45,662 nt of DNA. It comes from Agrocybe praecox. Taxonomy: Eukaryota > Basidiomycota > Agaricomycetes > Agaricales > Agrocybaceae. Shown here piece after piece: positions 11,270 to 22,233 of the stretch. A program made the position numbers and the translations under genes. Numbering within the stretch: the first letter of the stretch is position 1; every line of letters begins with the position of its first letter. Under the pieces are notes generated by a model. It saw only the letters and a program-made list of their open reading frames with translations, was not told the DNA's origin and did no database searches. The stretch spans positions 1-45,662 of the forward strand of contig CAXHKQ010000184.1 of NCBI GenBank assembly GCA_964017145.1, given 5' to 3'.

Positions 11270-12505
11270 ATGTCGGGAGACATAAATCTGGGTGATCGGC
11301 CAAAAATTGCAGTTAAACGTGCTCTCGCGCTCGGTTTAAGGCGAAAGGTCTGGGATCGGAAGACCATAAAGCAACAGTTAGTCGTTTATGTCTCTCATCT
11401 AATATATAGGTCTCTGATAAGCTATTAGATTGACCATGGAGCATTTGCAGCCTATGATTTTCTCAAGCAAACGGAAAGTGATAAAGGATGGTACGTTGGG
11501 CTATTTTTAGGCTGTGATGGTCGGCGTCTATTCTTAACTTCGTATTTATAGGGATACCGCAAAATTTGAAATCATTCCTTTGAGGCTCCTGGGTGGGAAC
11601 CTTAACTCGACCTTAACAATGAACATCTCTCCGTTCATTGGAGTTGGTATAACCCTCCGATTCGGGGACGAGCCTCTTATCGAAGCGCGTCTCTCACAAA
11701 GCGCCCCCGACATCACTTTCTCAGCAAACATGACGGAGAATGTAAACCGTAACTGCGAGCCCATTACCGACAACGACTTTAAATCATTCCCCATATCCTT
11801 TCAACTCGCAGGGGAAATGACATTTGGAACGCAAGTCGGTCTAGTGGGAGACTTGACCGATCTTTTTTCTCCCTGGGATGAAGAGTTTCCTCATGGAAAC
11901 TTTTCACTATTCAACCACACTGGAGGGAGTGGAAATGGTTCGAGCTCATGCTTTGTGGTTGTGGATGATAGCGTTACAAGCACAAACGCAACATCCCCTG
12001 CCATCCTGACTGCAGCGCCGACTGGAACTCTCATGGCCGCAGCATCCGCGACGCCGTCGTTCGATGTATCCAAGATCCAATCCTATTTTTCTGCCAATGG
12101 CCAGCTTCCCACAAATGTTGATTACTCGCAGCTCGTTCAAGCTACGACCGTCCCCGACGATATCAAGCAAGCGATTCAAGGGGCGGCTGCGCATCGAAGG
12201 TGGGCAATAAGCGAGCGGAGTTTAAGTCGGAAGCAAAGATGTATATGAGAAAAACAGCAGACAGAAAATAGACGATACCCCCATCAAGCAGGATCTTTGA
12301 CGAGAAAGATAAAGACGAAATTTGCTTCTGTGAGGCGCCGGTGCCGAAGAGTGCAAAACGGAGATTCAACGTTTTAATCCGGGCGCTTGAGGAAAAAATT
12401 ATCGCTGAGTATCAAGTTCCCACTGGCACTGATACGGTCACTTGTCTCTTGATCTTATACAATGCCCTCCCGGAATCCACTTCTAGACCGTTGAGCGCTC
12501 CATAA
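11270..12505 (+). CDS. Hypothetical protein, exon joins unresolved
   Basis: A long open exon (about 11552-12200) encodes a protein rich in Asn/Ser/Thr and beta-prone segments (PFIGVGITLRFG, CFVVVDDS), with a Ser/Thr/Ala-rich stretch near the end. It resembles basidiomycete extracellular-type proteins but I do not recognise a family. A short exon (11429-11490) with a good donor joins it in frame. A further open stretch at about 12278-12505 ends in a stop 48 bp before the HEM14 start and probably belongs to this gene. The start at 11270 (MSGDINLGDRP) and the first and last splice junctions are uncertain. It sits head-to-tail with HEM14, as in gene-dense host chromosome. Confidence 0.45.
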
Positions 12506-12552
12506 CTTTTTAGCTCCGAAGGAAAGTGCCAGGTCTCTTGCTGAGGACGGGC

Positions 12553-14207
12553 ATGCATATGCCGCCGTCACACATTGCGGTTCTGGGTGGAGGCCTAACA
12601 GGGTTGTCGTCTGCGTACCATCTATCTCGGAGATTTCCCAAGGCAAAGATCACATTGTTGGAGAAGAAAGGTCGACTAGGTGGATGGGTACGCTCCGAAC
12701 GTGTGGAATTACCTCACTCAGTGGTTTTGGAAGCAGGGCCACGTTCTCTTCGGCCAAATAGTAAATCGGTGTTGGAACTGGTGCGCCAGCAGCAGATACG
12801 TTGACCATTTAGCTAATGGAGTTTCTTAGATTCATTTGCTTAAAATAGAAGACAAAGTAATCACTGTACCAAAGACAGCAGCCCCTGCGAGAGCTTGTTT
12901 TCTGTACATCCCACAAACCGACACAATTCATGCTTCCGGTCTCCAGCGCATTCCTTCTTCGATTCTGTCATTGTTGTGGTCTCCGTTACGGTATGTCCTC
13001 GTACCCGCAGTACTAAGAGAGCCATTCAGGAGGTCCAACAAACCGGTCGGAGCCACCGACGAAAGTGTGGACTCCTTATTCTCGCGTCGGTTCGGAGAAA
13101 CGTTCGCGCGTATATTTGGCAGTGCCCTTGGTACATGGTATCTATGCCACAGACTCTAGAAGGCTTAGCGTAAAGGCTGCATTTCCCAGCGTATGGGAAG
13201 CCGAAGCAAGGGGTGGCGGAAGTATTGTTCGTGGATTCCTGTTATCCGGGAAGAAGACCGCAGAAGAAAACCACGACCTTGGAAATATCCTAGATATGAT
13301 GCGCGGTGTCTCTGTTTACTCGTTCAAGGATGGAATGGAGACATTGACGAAGGCTATGGAAAATGCTTTGCTCGCTTCTGAGAACATCCAGATCCTCACC
13401 AACGTGAGTGTATCTGGATTGGAATGTTCAGAAGATCAATCTATCGAAGTAAGTCAGACTGCTGTTTCCCTCCTTTTCTTTCTGACATCAAGAATATAGG
13501 TGTCTCTTTCCGAAAAGGATTCCTTAAGAGCGAGCCACGTCGTTTCTGGGCTCCCTCTTTCCGTTCTGCATAACCTCATTTCTCACCCCACTGGTCTTCC
13601 TCATTTGACCGAAAACCCACTATCAACGGTACGCGTTGTCAACTTTGTGTTTGCAGCTCCACCAAAGGATATACACCCTGAGGGCTTTGGCTATCTGATA
13701 CCCCGCCCCCCTGGAGGATATCCCAGTACACCCGATTCATTGTCTTCAGGTATCTTGGGAACGGTCTTCGACTCCTGCTCGCTTCATGCACAAGATTTGC
13801 CAGCCACGAAAGATTACTATACTAACGCATTACACACAAAATTAACCATAATGACTGGCGGTCCATACCTCAAATCTCCTCTCCCACCTCATCTCAACTC
13901 CTCCGAGACCAAAGAGATACCGCCCTTCGTTCGGTCTCTCCTGGACCAACTGAAAGTTCAGTTGGGGAGAAATCTTCCGGATCCAGTGTATTGGCGTATA
14001 TGGAACAACGAAGCTTGTATTCCTACATTGCTTCCTGGACATCTGGAGCGAATGGAAGAGCTCAAGGTTTCCCTAGGTTTGTCACAGACATCTGAAGCCC
14101 ATCTTCTGGGATGGGGCTCCCGACTGGCCGTTGTTGGCGCAGGCGTCGGAGGAGTCAGTGTCGGCGACTGTATAGAGGCTGGGCGACGTGTTGGAAGGGA
14201 TTGGTAA
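12553..14207 (+). CDS. HEM14: Protoporphyrinogen oxidase (HEM14-type), with a one-base frameshift
   Basis: This gene encodes the mitochondrial FAD enzyme that oxidises protoporphyrinogen IX to protoporphyrin IX, the penultimate step of heme synthesis. Exons: 12553-12780, 12830-13448 and 13500-14207, with introns of 49 and 51 nt. Landmarks in order: FAD dinucleotide motif AVLGGGLTGLSSAY near the start, GRLGGWVRS, EAGPRSLRPNS, KIEDKVITVPKT, HGIYATDSRRLSVKAAFPS, and the C-terminal FAD-contact AVVGAGVGGVSVGDCIEAG. The length of about 517 residues is close to fungal relatives. The start could also be the ATG at 12559. One extra G in the GG at 13130-13131 shifts the frame inside the conserved segment just before HGIYA, so as written the protein is truncated. 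This is either a sequencing error or a dead extra copy. Its position inside a transposon, between halves of a KDZ gene, suggests it is not at the ancestral locus. Confidence 0.87.
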
Positions 14208-15391
14208 TGCCCAAATATCTGCAGGCAAGAGCTGATCAGTTATAGATTATAGAACGAACTCGAGATCGAAACACTGGCAGCAAGACAGTTATATCATTAT
14301 TTTGATCAATATCATTATTATTATTTTCCGATCCCGATACCATGAAAATTACTGGGAATTTCTCGACACACCCAATTGAATCCTAGGTCTTGCTACCCTC
14401 TCGTCTCTCCATACGTGCTCAAGCCTGATTATGATGACCCCCCAGAAAGTTCTGAAAAGTTGAACCGGACGACTAACCTGGTACCTTGCATGATGAGATC
14501 TTGTCTGCAAAAGTTTTATTCAATTTCCTTAAGATGTTTACCCTAATCAATATTCAAAGATTACGCTTCACTCACCCTTCTGCTCCAGAATACCGTGGGA
14601 AATAACATCGCATGCGATGTACTGACTCGGCCCGACGTTTATAGTTGACCATGCAGCAGGCGGTCTGGCGTCCCTTTCTTGATGTCCATGCTACATACCG
14701 GTTCACCAACATGAACCGTGGTGTTCTGTTCTCTCGGAAATGCACTGAGCAGTTCCGTACTGCTGTATCTCGTTCGTTCGGTGTTATTTATTTTATACGG
14801 CGGTCTATCGTGCACGCACGAATTCAAAATTTTTAGATGCAGTCTTATTTCTTAGATCCATTACCTGTCACTTCATGTAAGTCGAATTGAAATGTCCCTA
14901 AACACATCTCTTCCCCTTTCCTCAAATGTCTGCAGGCAACGAGACCAAGATCTCCGGAAGCTCAGGGACAGGTGATTTCAAAACAATTTGCATACGTAGC
15001 TTAAATTAATGATGATGATGTATCAGATACTGATAACCACTTTCCTCATTCACAGCACTAATTTTCGTATACAAGTGTTATAAAAATAGATATGTCGACC
15101 TTTCTTTACTATGTAGGTAAGCCGCTGGCTTATTTATTAATACGTCCTTCCCAGATCACAACTTCACAAGTATTCCACCTGAATATTGACGTGAAGTTCT
15201 ATTTCCACCAGAAGCAATTGTCAGAGAAAGAGGAACCATCCAAAGTAAATTTTCTACAAAATGTATGTATTTGGTATAACGTGTACAGTAATGCTTCATG
15301 ATCGGGTTAATCTACAAAAGTTTACATATCGCTGAACACACCCAAAGTGACAGGGAATATTCCACCAACATATATCCTACAAGCTACAAGC
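14208..15391. other. Intergenic, no gene seen; carries one CGTGGGAA/palindrome site
   Basis: Only short ORFs without recognisable content occur. The site CGTGGGAA (14594-14601) followed by the perfect 12-bp palindrome ATCGCATGCGAT (14607-14618) is present, matching the sites at 7545 and 20489. Base composition becomes AT-rich after about 14800. Confidence 0.5.
14594..14618 (+). promoter_or_regulatory. CGTGGGAA plus 12-bp palindrome
   Basis: CGTGGGAA at 14594-14601 and ATCGCATGCGAT at 14607-14618. It is preceded by AGAATAC, which is also found before the 7545 copy. No gene start was recognised close by. Confidence 0.45.
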
Positions 15392-16550
15392 TTAAGCAGT
15401 CTCTTGTGGGCGGGCGATGAGCCTCAAGTGGGAGACTTGATCGGCCTGGAGTCTGGCCATACCGTCAGCGATGCCGTTCAAATCATTGGGACCAACCTCC
15501 ACTCAGTTGGGCTAAGAAAATAGGCGTCGCGTTAATCAAACAACGTGAAAGATTGGAGAAATTGAAGGAAGACTTACGACGATGAGACCCTGTTCAAGCC
15601 AGCCGTAGATGGTGTCGTGGTAGGGGGTCTCGAGGAGCACAACGTTGTGCCACGCGCAAGCTAGCGAAGGCCTGGACAATCTTCTTGCCATTGGTGGCGG
15701 TCACGTCAGATAGCAAGACAAACGCTGTGGTGCCGTCTGTGGCCAGAACGTCCAGAGCAAGCCGTTGGGTGGGAGCACCGGAGACAGTGTCGAAGGCGTA
15801 TTTGAGGGGTTTGGAGGTGGTTTCGGGGTTCTCTGCCTTGATCTGTTCGGTGGTAGGGGCATGGTCCAGAACGTGGGTTGCGCCAAGTTCTACGAGAGCG
15901 TCCTTGTGTTTGAGGGAGGCGGTGGTAATGATGGGAGAGAAGCCAGAGATCTTAGCGATTTGGAGAGCTATACCGAGTGACAATGATGAGCGTTAATATA
16001 TATGCAAGTATGAGCGGTTACTGACCAAATTGAGCAACAGAGGTTCCTTCACTGATGATAATGATGAGAGTATCAGGTTACTTTCCGAAGCCGTTTGAAG
16101 GTGGAGGGGTGACACAGAGACCGGTGGGAGGGAAGAGGGCAGAGTAAGCAATAGTCAAACCCATGGGCAGGGTAGTAATGTCATCGTATGAAAGTTTAGC
16201 GGGGATCCATCAGCCACAACCCATTGATATACTATGGTCATGCAGAATCGGAAGATGAAGTACTTTGAAGGTGTATGCAGCATGCCCGACAACGTATTGT
16301 TGGAAGGTACCACGGCTCGTGATGAACTCGGATTGAGCGAAACTAAACAAAAAGGATCAAGGTATTGCGACGACAAAAAACTCGGAAGGTAGCACTGACA
16401 CTCGGTCGCCCTTCTTCGAAATCACCTGTGATATCACTGCCGAGTATAGCAGGATATCCATTGATCAAAACGTTCCACTTCTGGATCTGCCGGTCGACGC
16501 TCGATGGATAAGTTTGGTTCTTTTTCTGCGGTTTGCCTAAAACATATCCC
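15392..16550 (-). pseudogene. Zinc-type/enoyl-reductase-like MDR oxidoreductase pseudogene
   Basis: Read on the minus strand, pieces line up with medium-chain dehydrogenase/reductases in the correct order: WNVLINGYPAILGSD (N-terminal GroES-like part), GTFQQYVVG, LPMGLTIAYSALFPPTGL, the NADP-binding part IAKISGFSPIITTASLKHK followed by LGATHVLDHAP, and the C-terminal end RLIARPQETA before a stop at 15392-15394. They resemble the fungal ToxD/enoyl reductase-like branch. The pieces lie in different frames, with an in-frame TAA near 16080 and an indel near 15650, so the gene is dead or badly sequenced. At least two introns are likely. The original substrate is unknown. Confidence 0.72.
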
Positions 16551-16639
16551 AAGTTTAATTGTACCCATATATTCTAAACAAAAAGAAAACCATGTTAGGC
16601 TCTATTGAAAACTGTACTACGTACTTATTGCGCTTTATT

Positions 16640-17030
16640 AAACCAATATCATAGCGACCCCTTAGTAGAATGAACGATGTTGGTAGTTCAAGGCAGATAA
16701 GTGAATCGAGGACATATTATATCTATAAGAGACCGCAGTATGCGACGAGCGAAGAACCTCCAGTCGACACATAAGCAGTCATCATACAATGACAAGGAAG
16801 AGGGTTGAATATTGAAACCTGCAAGGTATCATTATGAGATCACTATCTTGGTCGGCGACGGAAGTAAGTCACAATATCAGTGTGACAGTCAGATGTCACT
16901 AACGGCGGGCGTTTTCTATTCTTATCAACTTCCCTCATCTAGTATTCTAATTTTCACTCTTACGTTGTCGGCACAGAGCTTCACGTTGGTATCGGAGCTG
17001 TGGTGAGGTTCTCTAAACACCTCTGATACC
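16640..17030 (+). mobile_element. LTR retrotransposon remnant (LTR plus primer-binding-site hairpin), copy 2
   Basis: It shares the identical 27-bp block (here at 16742) and the overall order of blocks with 9240-9724. It ends in TTGGTATCGGAGC, one mismatch from the initiator-Met-tRNA primer site TGGTATCAGAGC. GGTATCGGAG (16988-16997) pairs with CTCTGATACC (17021-17030), apart from a G-T wobble. The pairing is kept although the sequence differs from copy 1. Both copies have the primer site on their right, so they are two left ends and not the two LTRs of one element. The left boundary is approximate. Confidence 0.5.
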
Positions 17031-17109
17031 ATATCAACATCGTCAACGACAACGACCGACTCTGACAATTGTGCCACACTGCGATTCGCGAACCCCCGAC
17101 TTTCAAGTT

Positions 17110-17510
17110 GCCTTCAAGCTATTCTCATCATCAGAGGCCAAAACTATCCAAACGGAACGCTTGCCTTTTTCGGAGGGTTTCAGAGACTTTGGCATTACAC
17201 AATTGAGATATTGGAGAGGTTCCGGTGAGCTATACCTTACGTCTTTTATCTGCTTTAATAATAACAAGTTCATAACCAGAACCCTCCCGAGTCCCCATTC
17301 TCCAAAATTTCCAGAAACTTTGGCACTACGAGATTGAGATATTGGTCACCTTCTAGTGAGCTATATACATTTACTACCCACCCGAACACTAAAATTTCTA
17401 ACCTCGGAGGCCAGAACTATTCAAACGGAACGCTTGCCTTTTTCGGAGGTTCTCAGGAAATTTGGCGGTACACGATTGAGATATTGGTCACTTTCTGGTA
17501 AGTTATATAT
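17110..17510. repeat. Threefold ~130-bp repeat upstream of the large unknown gene
   Basis: The block ATTGAGATATTGG preceded by TTTGGC and followed by a TTC..GTGAGC/GTAAGT donor-like end occurs near 17206, 17332 and 17480. The first and third copies also share CAAACGGAACGCTTGCC. Each copy looks like an exon end with a splice donor plus the following intron (ending in AACCAG). They may be duplicated 5' untranslated exons of the gene at 17600. Confidence 0.6.
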
Positions 17511-17599
17511 GCTTACTACCCACCCGAACGCTAACGTTGCTAACCAGAACCCTTTATCTGCTGTAGACAGCCCAGAGGTATCACAGTGTAGATTCTGAA

Positions 17600-20275
17600 A
17601 TGCCGACAATACCCGTAAAGCTCAACAACGATGGCTACAGTGAAACACGAAATGAAATTGGACCACTTATGTATCCTATGTACTTTGGGAAGGACAGATA
17701 CCATGATTTTTATGCTGCAACCCAAGTATCCTTTGAGGAGTCGGAGTTAAGAGGGAGACACACTGAGAATAGCACCATACATCTTATCAATGGGGAAATT
17801 ATCTATTCACCGAACTGCACTCGGTCCCTCAAAGGGATCCCTTTGAACACACCTGGGGAAATACTTTTGTTCGACTCTACGCGAGATTCTATAGAGGCCC
17901 TTCAAGAGCCCAGATGGTGGACGTTAGACTACGTACACCTTGCGTTTTTGGACAGAAAGTCTATACAGACAGGGGCTTTTCAGTGGGCTTTGAATACCCC
18001 AGTATACCATCGTAGGAATGTAGACAAAACTTTCTCTATGAAATCGTCTGATATACTCCGTTGGCATAGACTTGAATGGGACTTGAAGTCATTGTTTAAT
18101 TCTCTCTCTAATATTGGAAGTATCCCCCCAACACCCACTGTCATAGAGAAAGCGTTTACTTGCGGAATACATGTTGCTAGCAATGAAGAACTACGTACCA
18201 ACATTGTACGATGCAGAGAATGGTACTCTTACTGGCTCTGCCGAATATCTTATGCTGTGGCTGTTTGTAAGTCAATCAAATCTAGTGCAGAAAAAGATCT
18301 GTTCAACGACCTCACTTGGTATCATAGATTGATACAACAGGAATGGTATGAGGGATTTGTCTCCTCTCTAAATGCAGCATGCGGTGTATTTGATCCCGCT
18401 ATAGAGCGTGTTGGTGTCATATTAGACTTGGTAAATCCCCTGAAGCATCAATTTTCTGTCGAGTGGTTTATTAAGTATAGCATACCAGTGTGGTACAGAT
18501 GGGGGCAAAGAGAAATTGACGCAGGTCTAAAAGAATATGGCCCTGCTCCTGAAGTCCTACAAGCTGCCATTACATTTCTAACGTCGAGGCCATCCGCCAT
18601 CGATCCCTTGCCAATAAATCCAATGATATTTTTGGAAGCTTTTATGGCAGAACGAGAGAAACGAACCAAGGAGATCGAAGACAGGGAGTCAGAAGAGGCT
18701 AGACAAAGAAGGTTGCAGCGTGATCAAGCTGGCAGGGGGTCCAAAAAAATCAAAGTATTTGTATGGGAAAGAGATGAAAGAGACATTTATCAAAGGCGAG
18801 CAACCACACGTGCAGAAAAGGAGGATATCCTCGAATTCTATGGCAGAAAGCAAAAGCATTATAACAGTATCTTTGGCGAATGGGATTGCTGCTCTGCCTT
18901 CGGGGACAAAGAAGAGGACGAATGTGCAGAGGAAGATATGATGAATGATCTTTTGTATGGACGGGAAGGAGAATCCTATGACGACCGGAATGAAGATTTT
19001 GGTGCTGAAATCCCTGTACCTGATTCTGAAAATCAGGCTTCAAGTTTGGAATCAGGCCGTTCTCATCATAACTTGAAGGGATACCTCTCAACTCATGAAT
19101 CAACGCAGCTTTTGGTCTGGGACGATTTATTACTCACTGAAGTAGAGGAGTACGAGGCTATTAATATCATGCATGAGTATATGGGCTATGTACATCCTAT
19201 CCAATCGTCTTTGTCTTTGCCATCCCTGGATAATAAGACAAAAGTAATGTGTACCAATTTGTTGGGTAAGGATAGAGTGGACGATATATTTTTTCGATCC
19301 CAAGTATCCCCTCCCGCTCTTGACTTTCTGTTAAGATTGTGCTCGGCAACAGGCCACCCTCTTCCTGAAACCTGGGATCTGTTCAAAGTGTGTAAATTTC
19401 CATTAGCTGGAGCGACCCGGACGAAATATATCAAGGAAGTAAAATCGGGTAACTCGAAAATTTTCATGCTAGATATGGGAAGGTCATCAACTGTTGAATG
19501 GAGTCTGGGGGTCAAGACGGCTGCATTGGCTTTGATGATATGTAGATGGGACGTTGCAATGAGTGACTATGAGATCTGCAGGCTATTACTTCAAAAAGGC
19601 ATTGAGTTCCAAGTCCTTGCCCCTCATACCCCAGGCACAAATCGATTTCATTTGGCCCCACCCTACATTCACTTCAGGACTGCTGGCTACATTTTTACTA
19701 AGGATGATTATAGTGATTACTTCAATGATCGACGTGCTTTACTTAGGAATAATGAAGTAGCAAAAAGAGCCCTTAAAACTGGAGGTATTGTTTGGAGGTT
19801 GTCGGTTGACTGCAGCTTTGATCTGGTACTCTCAGGAAAGTGGAAATACACAGATGCAGCTGTTGAGTATGCAACAAATAGCGGTACTAGGTACTTTGAT
19901 GAATGTTGCTCAGAAGAAGAAGCCGATACTATATGTGGTACCTATAGGTGTGAACAAGGTATAAAAATTCATTATATTTGAATGACTATTTACTAATAAT
20001 TATTTATAGAGCGAAATGTTGAACTACAAGTCAAATCTTGGTGGCCCACGAACAAGACCTGGAAGGACAATGCATCATACCCTTTTTGGACAGAATATTT
20101 TGAAGCCTGGTTTAACAAGCGATTGGAAAGCATCAAGAGGGGTGAAGCGGTGCCATTGACCCAACATGAGTGGAGACAGAATATGCGAAAGAATGCAAAA
20201 CTCAATAGGCTTTCTAAGTCACTGGAGGATCACTCTCAACGCTTCTTTAATGCACTCAATGATGGTGGACTATAG
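17600..20275 (+). CDS. Large basidiomycete-specific protein of unknown function
   Basis: Exons 17600-19958 and 20010-20275 (51-nt intron) join in frame to about 874 residues. I recognise the general type: a large family common in agaricomycete genomes near transposons, with no known function. Typical landmarks are a Trp-rich half (SVEWFIKYSIPVWYRWG at about 290-307), a charged linker (about 350-480), PPYIHFRTAGYIFTKDDY followed by a GGIVWRL segment, and a C-terminal SWWPTNKTW followed by FWTEYFEAWFNKRL. No catalytic motif is evident. The start is the first ATG after a triplicated splice-donor-containing region, and a 5' extension by splicing is possible. It lies within the giant element, between the host-like island and the transposase, so it is probably transposon cargo or a captured family member. 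Confidence 0.8.
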
Positions 20276-21360
20276 TCTTTTCCTGATCATACTTTGACAT
20301 CACCAATCACATCGTTCTTCGAATCTCATTTCATGAATTCTTCTTGCTGCTTTTTTTTTTTTTTTTGGTCATTATTGTTTTTATAGCTTACTTGTAGTAC
20401 TAGGATGCTAGAGTATCACTACTTTTGTTTTTGTTTTTATTTTTTTTTGTATATATATATATCTTGGACTTTGTTATTGCTACAGTATCGTGGGAAAAAC
20501 TGTCGCATGCGAAGGACTGGGAAAAACTGTCGCATGCAAAGGACTTGGCTGTAACCTTTATCTTTCTGCATAAATTAATAACTAACAACAGCGGTATTGC
20601 ACTTTGCTAACCTTTCTTTACTATAGACCTTGCCACTACACTTTGTCAGTCCTTATGGTTCTCCTCAGATCACATTATCAGAGTAAGTCTGAATTTGCTT
20701 CACCGCTATTTAAACTGCTGACCTCTAAAGTCTTATTCTTTCAGAAAGTCTTTTTTTCTTTCTTTTTGAACAGCCTGTACCAGAATTATCCCCTGGTTAC
20801 CAGAACCCCCGCAAATTATAACTGTCAACAAAACCTTCTCGCCATTAGGACCGCCCTTTCAGACACAATTGCCAGAATCTGTGACACCTTTGCGCGTGCA
20901 ATCTGGATAATGTGTTGATGTTATATTGTGAGGCGTCTGCAGTGTAATTAATGTCCAACTCTTCCCGCCATTACCAGAATCTGTAAAGCCTAAGTTGTGC
21001 GTGCAATCTGGTAATCAATGTTAAACCTTTCCACCATGATCCTGACAATAGGCTTCAAGCGTCAATGATTTCATGCTCAACAATTCCACACTTTCGAGCG
21101 TCAGTGATTTCATGCTTTTGGGGCATCAACCATTCCATGCTTTGAGCATCATATACCTACCTTCATTTGTGACCCCAATCTTCAAATTTCCTATGGTTCC
21201 AAATTGTGAGCCTCACAACCTTGCATGAACCTTCAACCTTGGGCTTGTGTAAAGCACCAACCCTCAGTCCTCTTAAACGCAAACCTGATGCAAATCTGGA
21301 ACCTCAGAACAGCCACGAACTCGCACTTCATCAAAATAACGCTATTTAAAGGCTACAAAG
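20276..21360. other. Non-coding spacer with short repeats
   Basis: It contains a T-rich tract (20350-20366), a TA run near 20450, the regulatory-like site at 20489, and loosely repeated segments: GCGTGCAATCTGG near 20896 and 21000, and TGATTTCATGCT near 21067 and 21106. ORF 20604-20918 has no recognisable content. I see no gene. Confidence 0.5.
20489..20540 (+). promoter_or_regulatory. CGTGGGAA site with duplicated TCGCATGC box
   Basis: CGTGGGAA at 20489-20496 is followed by the palindrome TCGCATGCGA (20503-20512). A second, 27-bp-shifted copy reads TGGGAAAAACTGTCGCATGC (20519-20538). It is the third instance of the composite seen at 7545 and 14594. Confidence 0.45.
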
Positions 21361-22065
21361 CTATTTCTTGGTATCAATTATCTGTTGAAGGTCGTTGTAT
21401 CTACCAAGATAATATTTCTGCCTCTCCACCAACGACTTCATACTTTCATTCAAAGAATTTATCTCCTTGAGAATAAATTTTGCTTCTTTGATAGCTGCCT
21501 CCCGGGGGTCAGGAAATAGATTGATTGGTGAAATGAATCTGACCCTTTTTGCTGCTGGCTCAGGATTTTCTCCGATATCGTCTCCTTTTGATGATTCTCC
21601 TGGTTTAACTGGAGTAGGGCACGCTTCATCCATCATTTTGTGACGTTTCTAAATGCTGTTAGCTATGATAGTGGTTAAAAGAGTGGTTTCTCAGACATAC
21701 CTCATAAGAGAATGGAGGAGGCTTATTATAATTTCTTTCATAATAATCAACCACCGCTGACCAGCCATGTATTCTGTGGTCTGGAACAGGAGAGCAACTA
21801 GGACTTCTATACGGTGAACATTCTTCTACAATTGGACAGGAGCTGTCGTTCCAACTGCTGTCGGACTCATAGTATGTTGCTGGTTTCTTGACTTGGGTGT
21901 TGGCTTTTGTAGGAGGGGTTTGTGATTGACTGGCAGAACCGACATTCTGATCTGGAGGCTATTCTATAATTAATACTCTGTATCAAAACCTTACAAAAAA
22001 GGCGCTATTCTCACCCAAAACACATAATCCACCGTCTTTTGAGGTGTTTCTGGGACCTCCGACAT
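21361..22065 (-). CDS. Small Pro/Ser-rich protein with C-terminal coiled coil
   Basis: Exons, complement of 21361-21648, 21701-21958 and 22015-22065, join in phase 0 to 198 residues. Introns are 52 and 56 nt. The start is MSEVPETPQKT. The middle has many Ser/Pro/Tyr residues and the segment HGWSAVVDYYERNYNKPPP. The C-terminal third (KEAKFILKEINSLNESMKSL and beyond) has heptad spacing of a coiled coil. I do not recognise the family. It is transcribed divergently from the coiled-coil gene at 22234, and the two could pair through their coiled coils (inference). The position just upstream of the transposase suggests an accessory gene of the element. Confidence 0.65.
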
Positions 22066-22233
22066 CTCTCGCTCTATTTTTCTTTTTTTGGATATCATGG
22101 TTGATATTTAATATGTGTTCATAACCATGATCAAATTAGGCACTAAGTGACATATTTTTCGTGGGAAGCAAAATCAGGCCAGCTCGCTAGCGTTAATTCT
22201 TTTCTTCTTTCATTCTCAACTTACATACCCATC
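22066..22233. promoter_or_regulatory. Divergent promoter between two small coiled-coil genes
   Basis: A 168-bp gap separates two predicted starts pointing away from each other. It contains CGTGGGAA at 22160-22167, 67 bp before the plus-strand ATG. A near copy lies before the transposase gene (22916). Confidence 0.5.

Noticed and set aside
9240..17030. The two LTR remnants as the left and right LTRs of one retrotransposon carrying HEM14
   Set aside because: Both copies are followed by a primer site and hairpin, which only a 5' LTR should have, and no polymerase lies between them.
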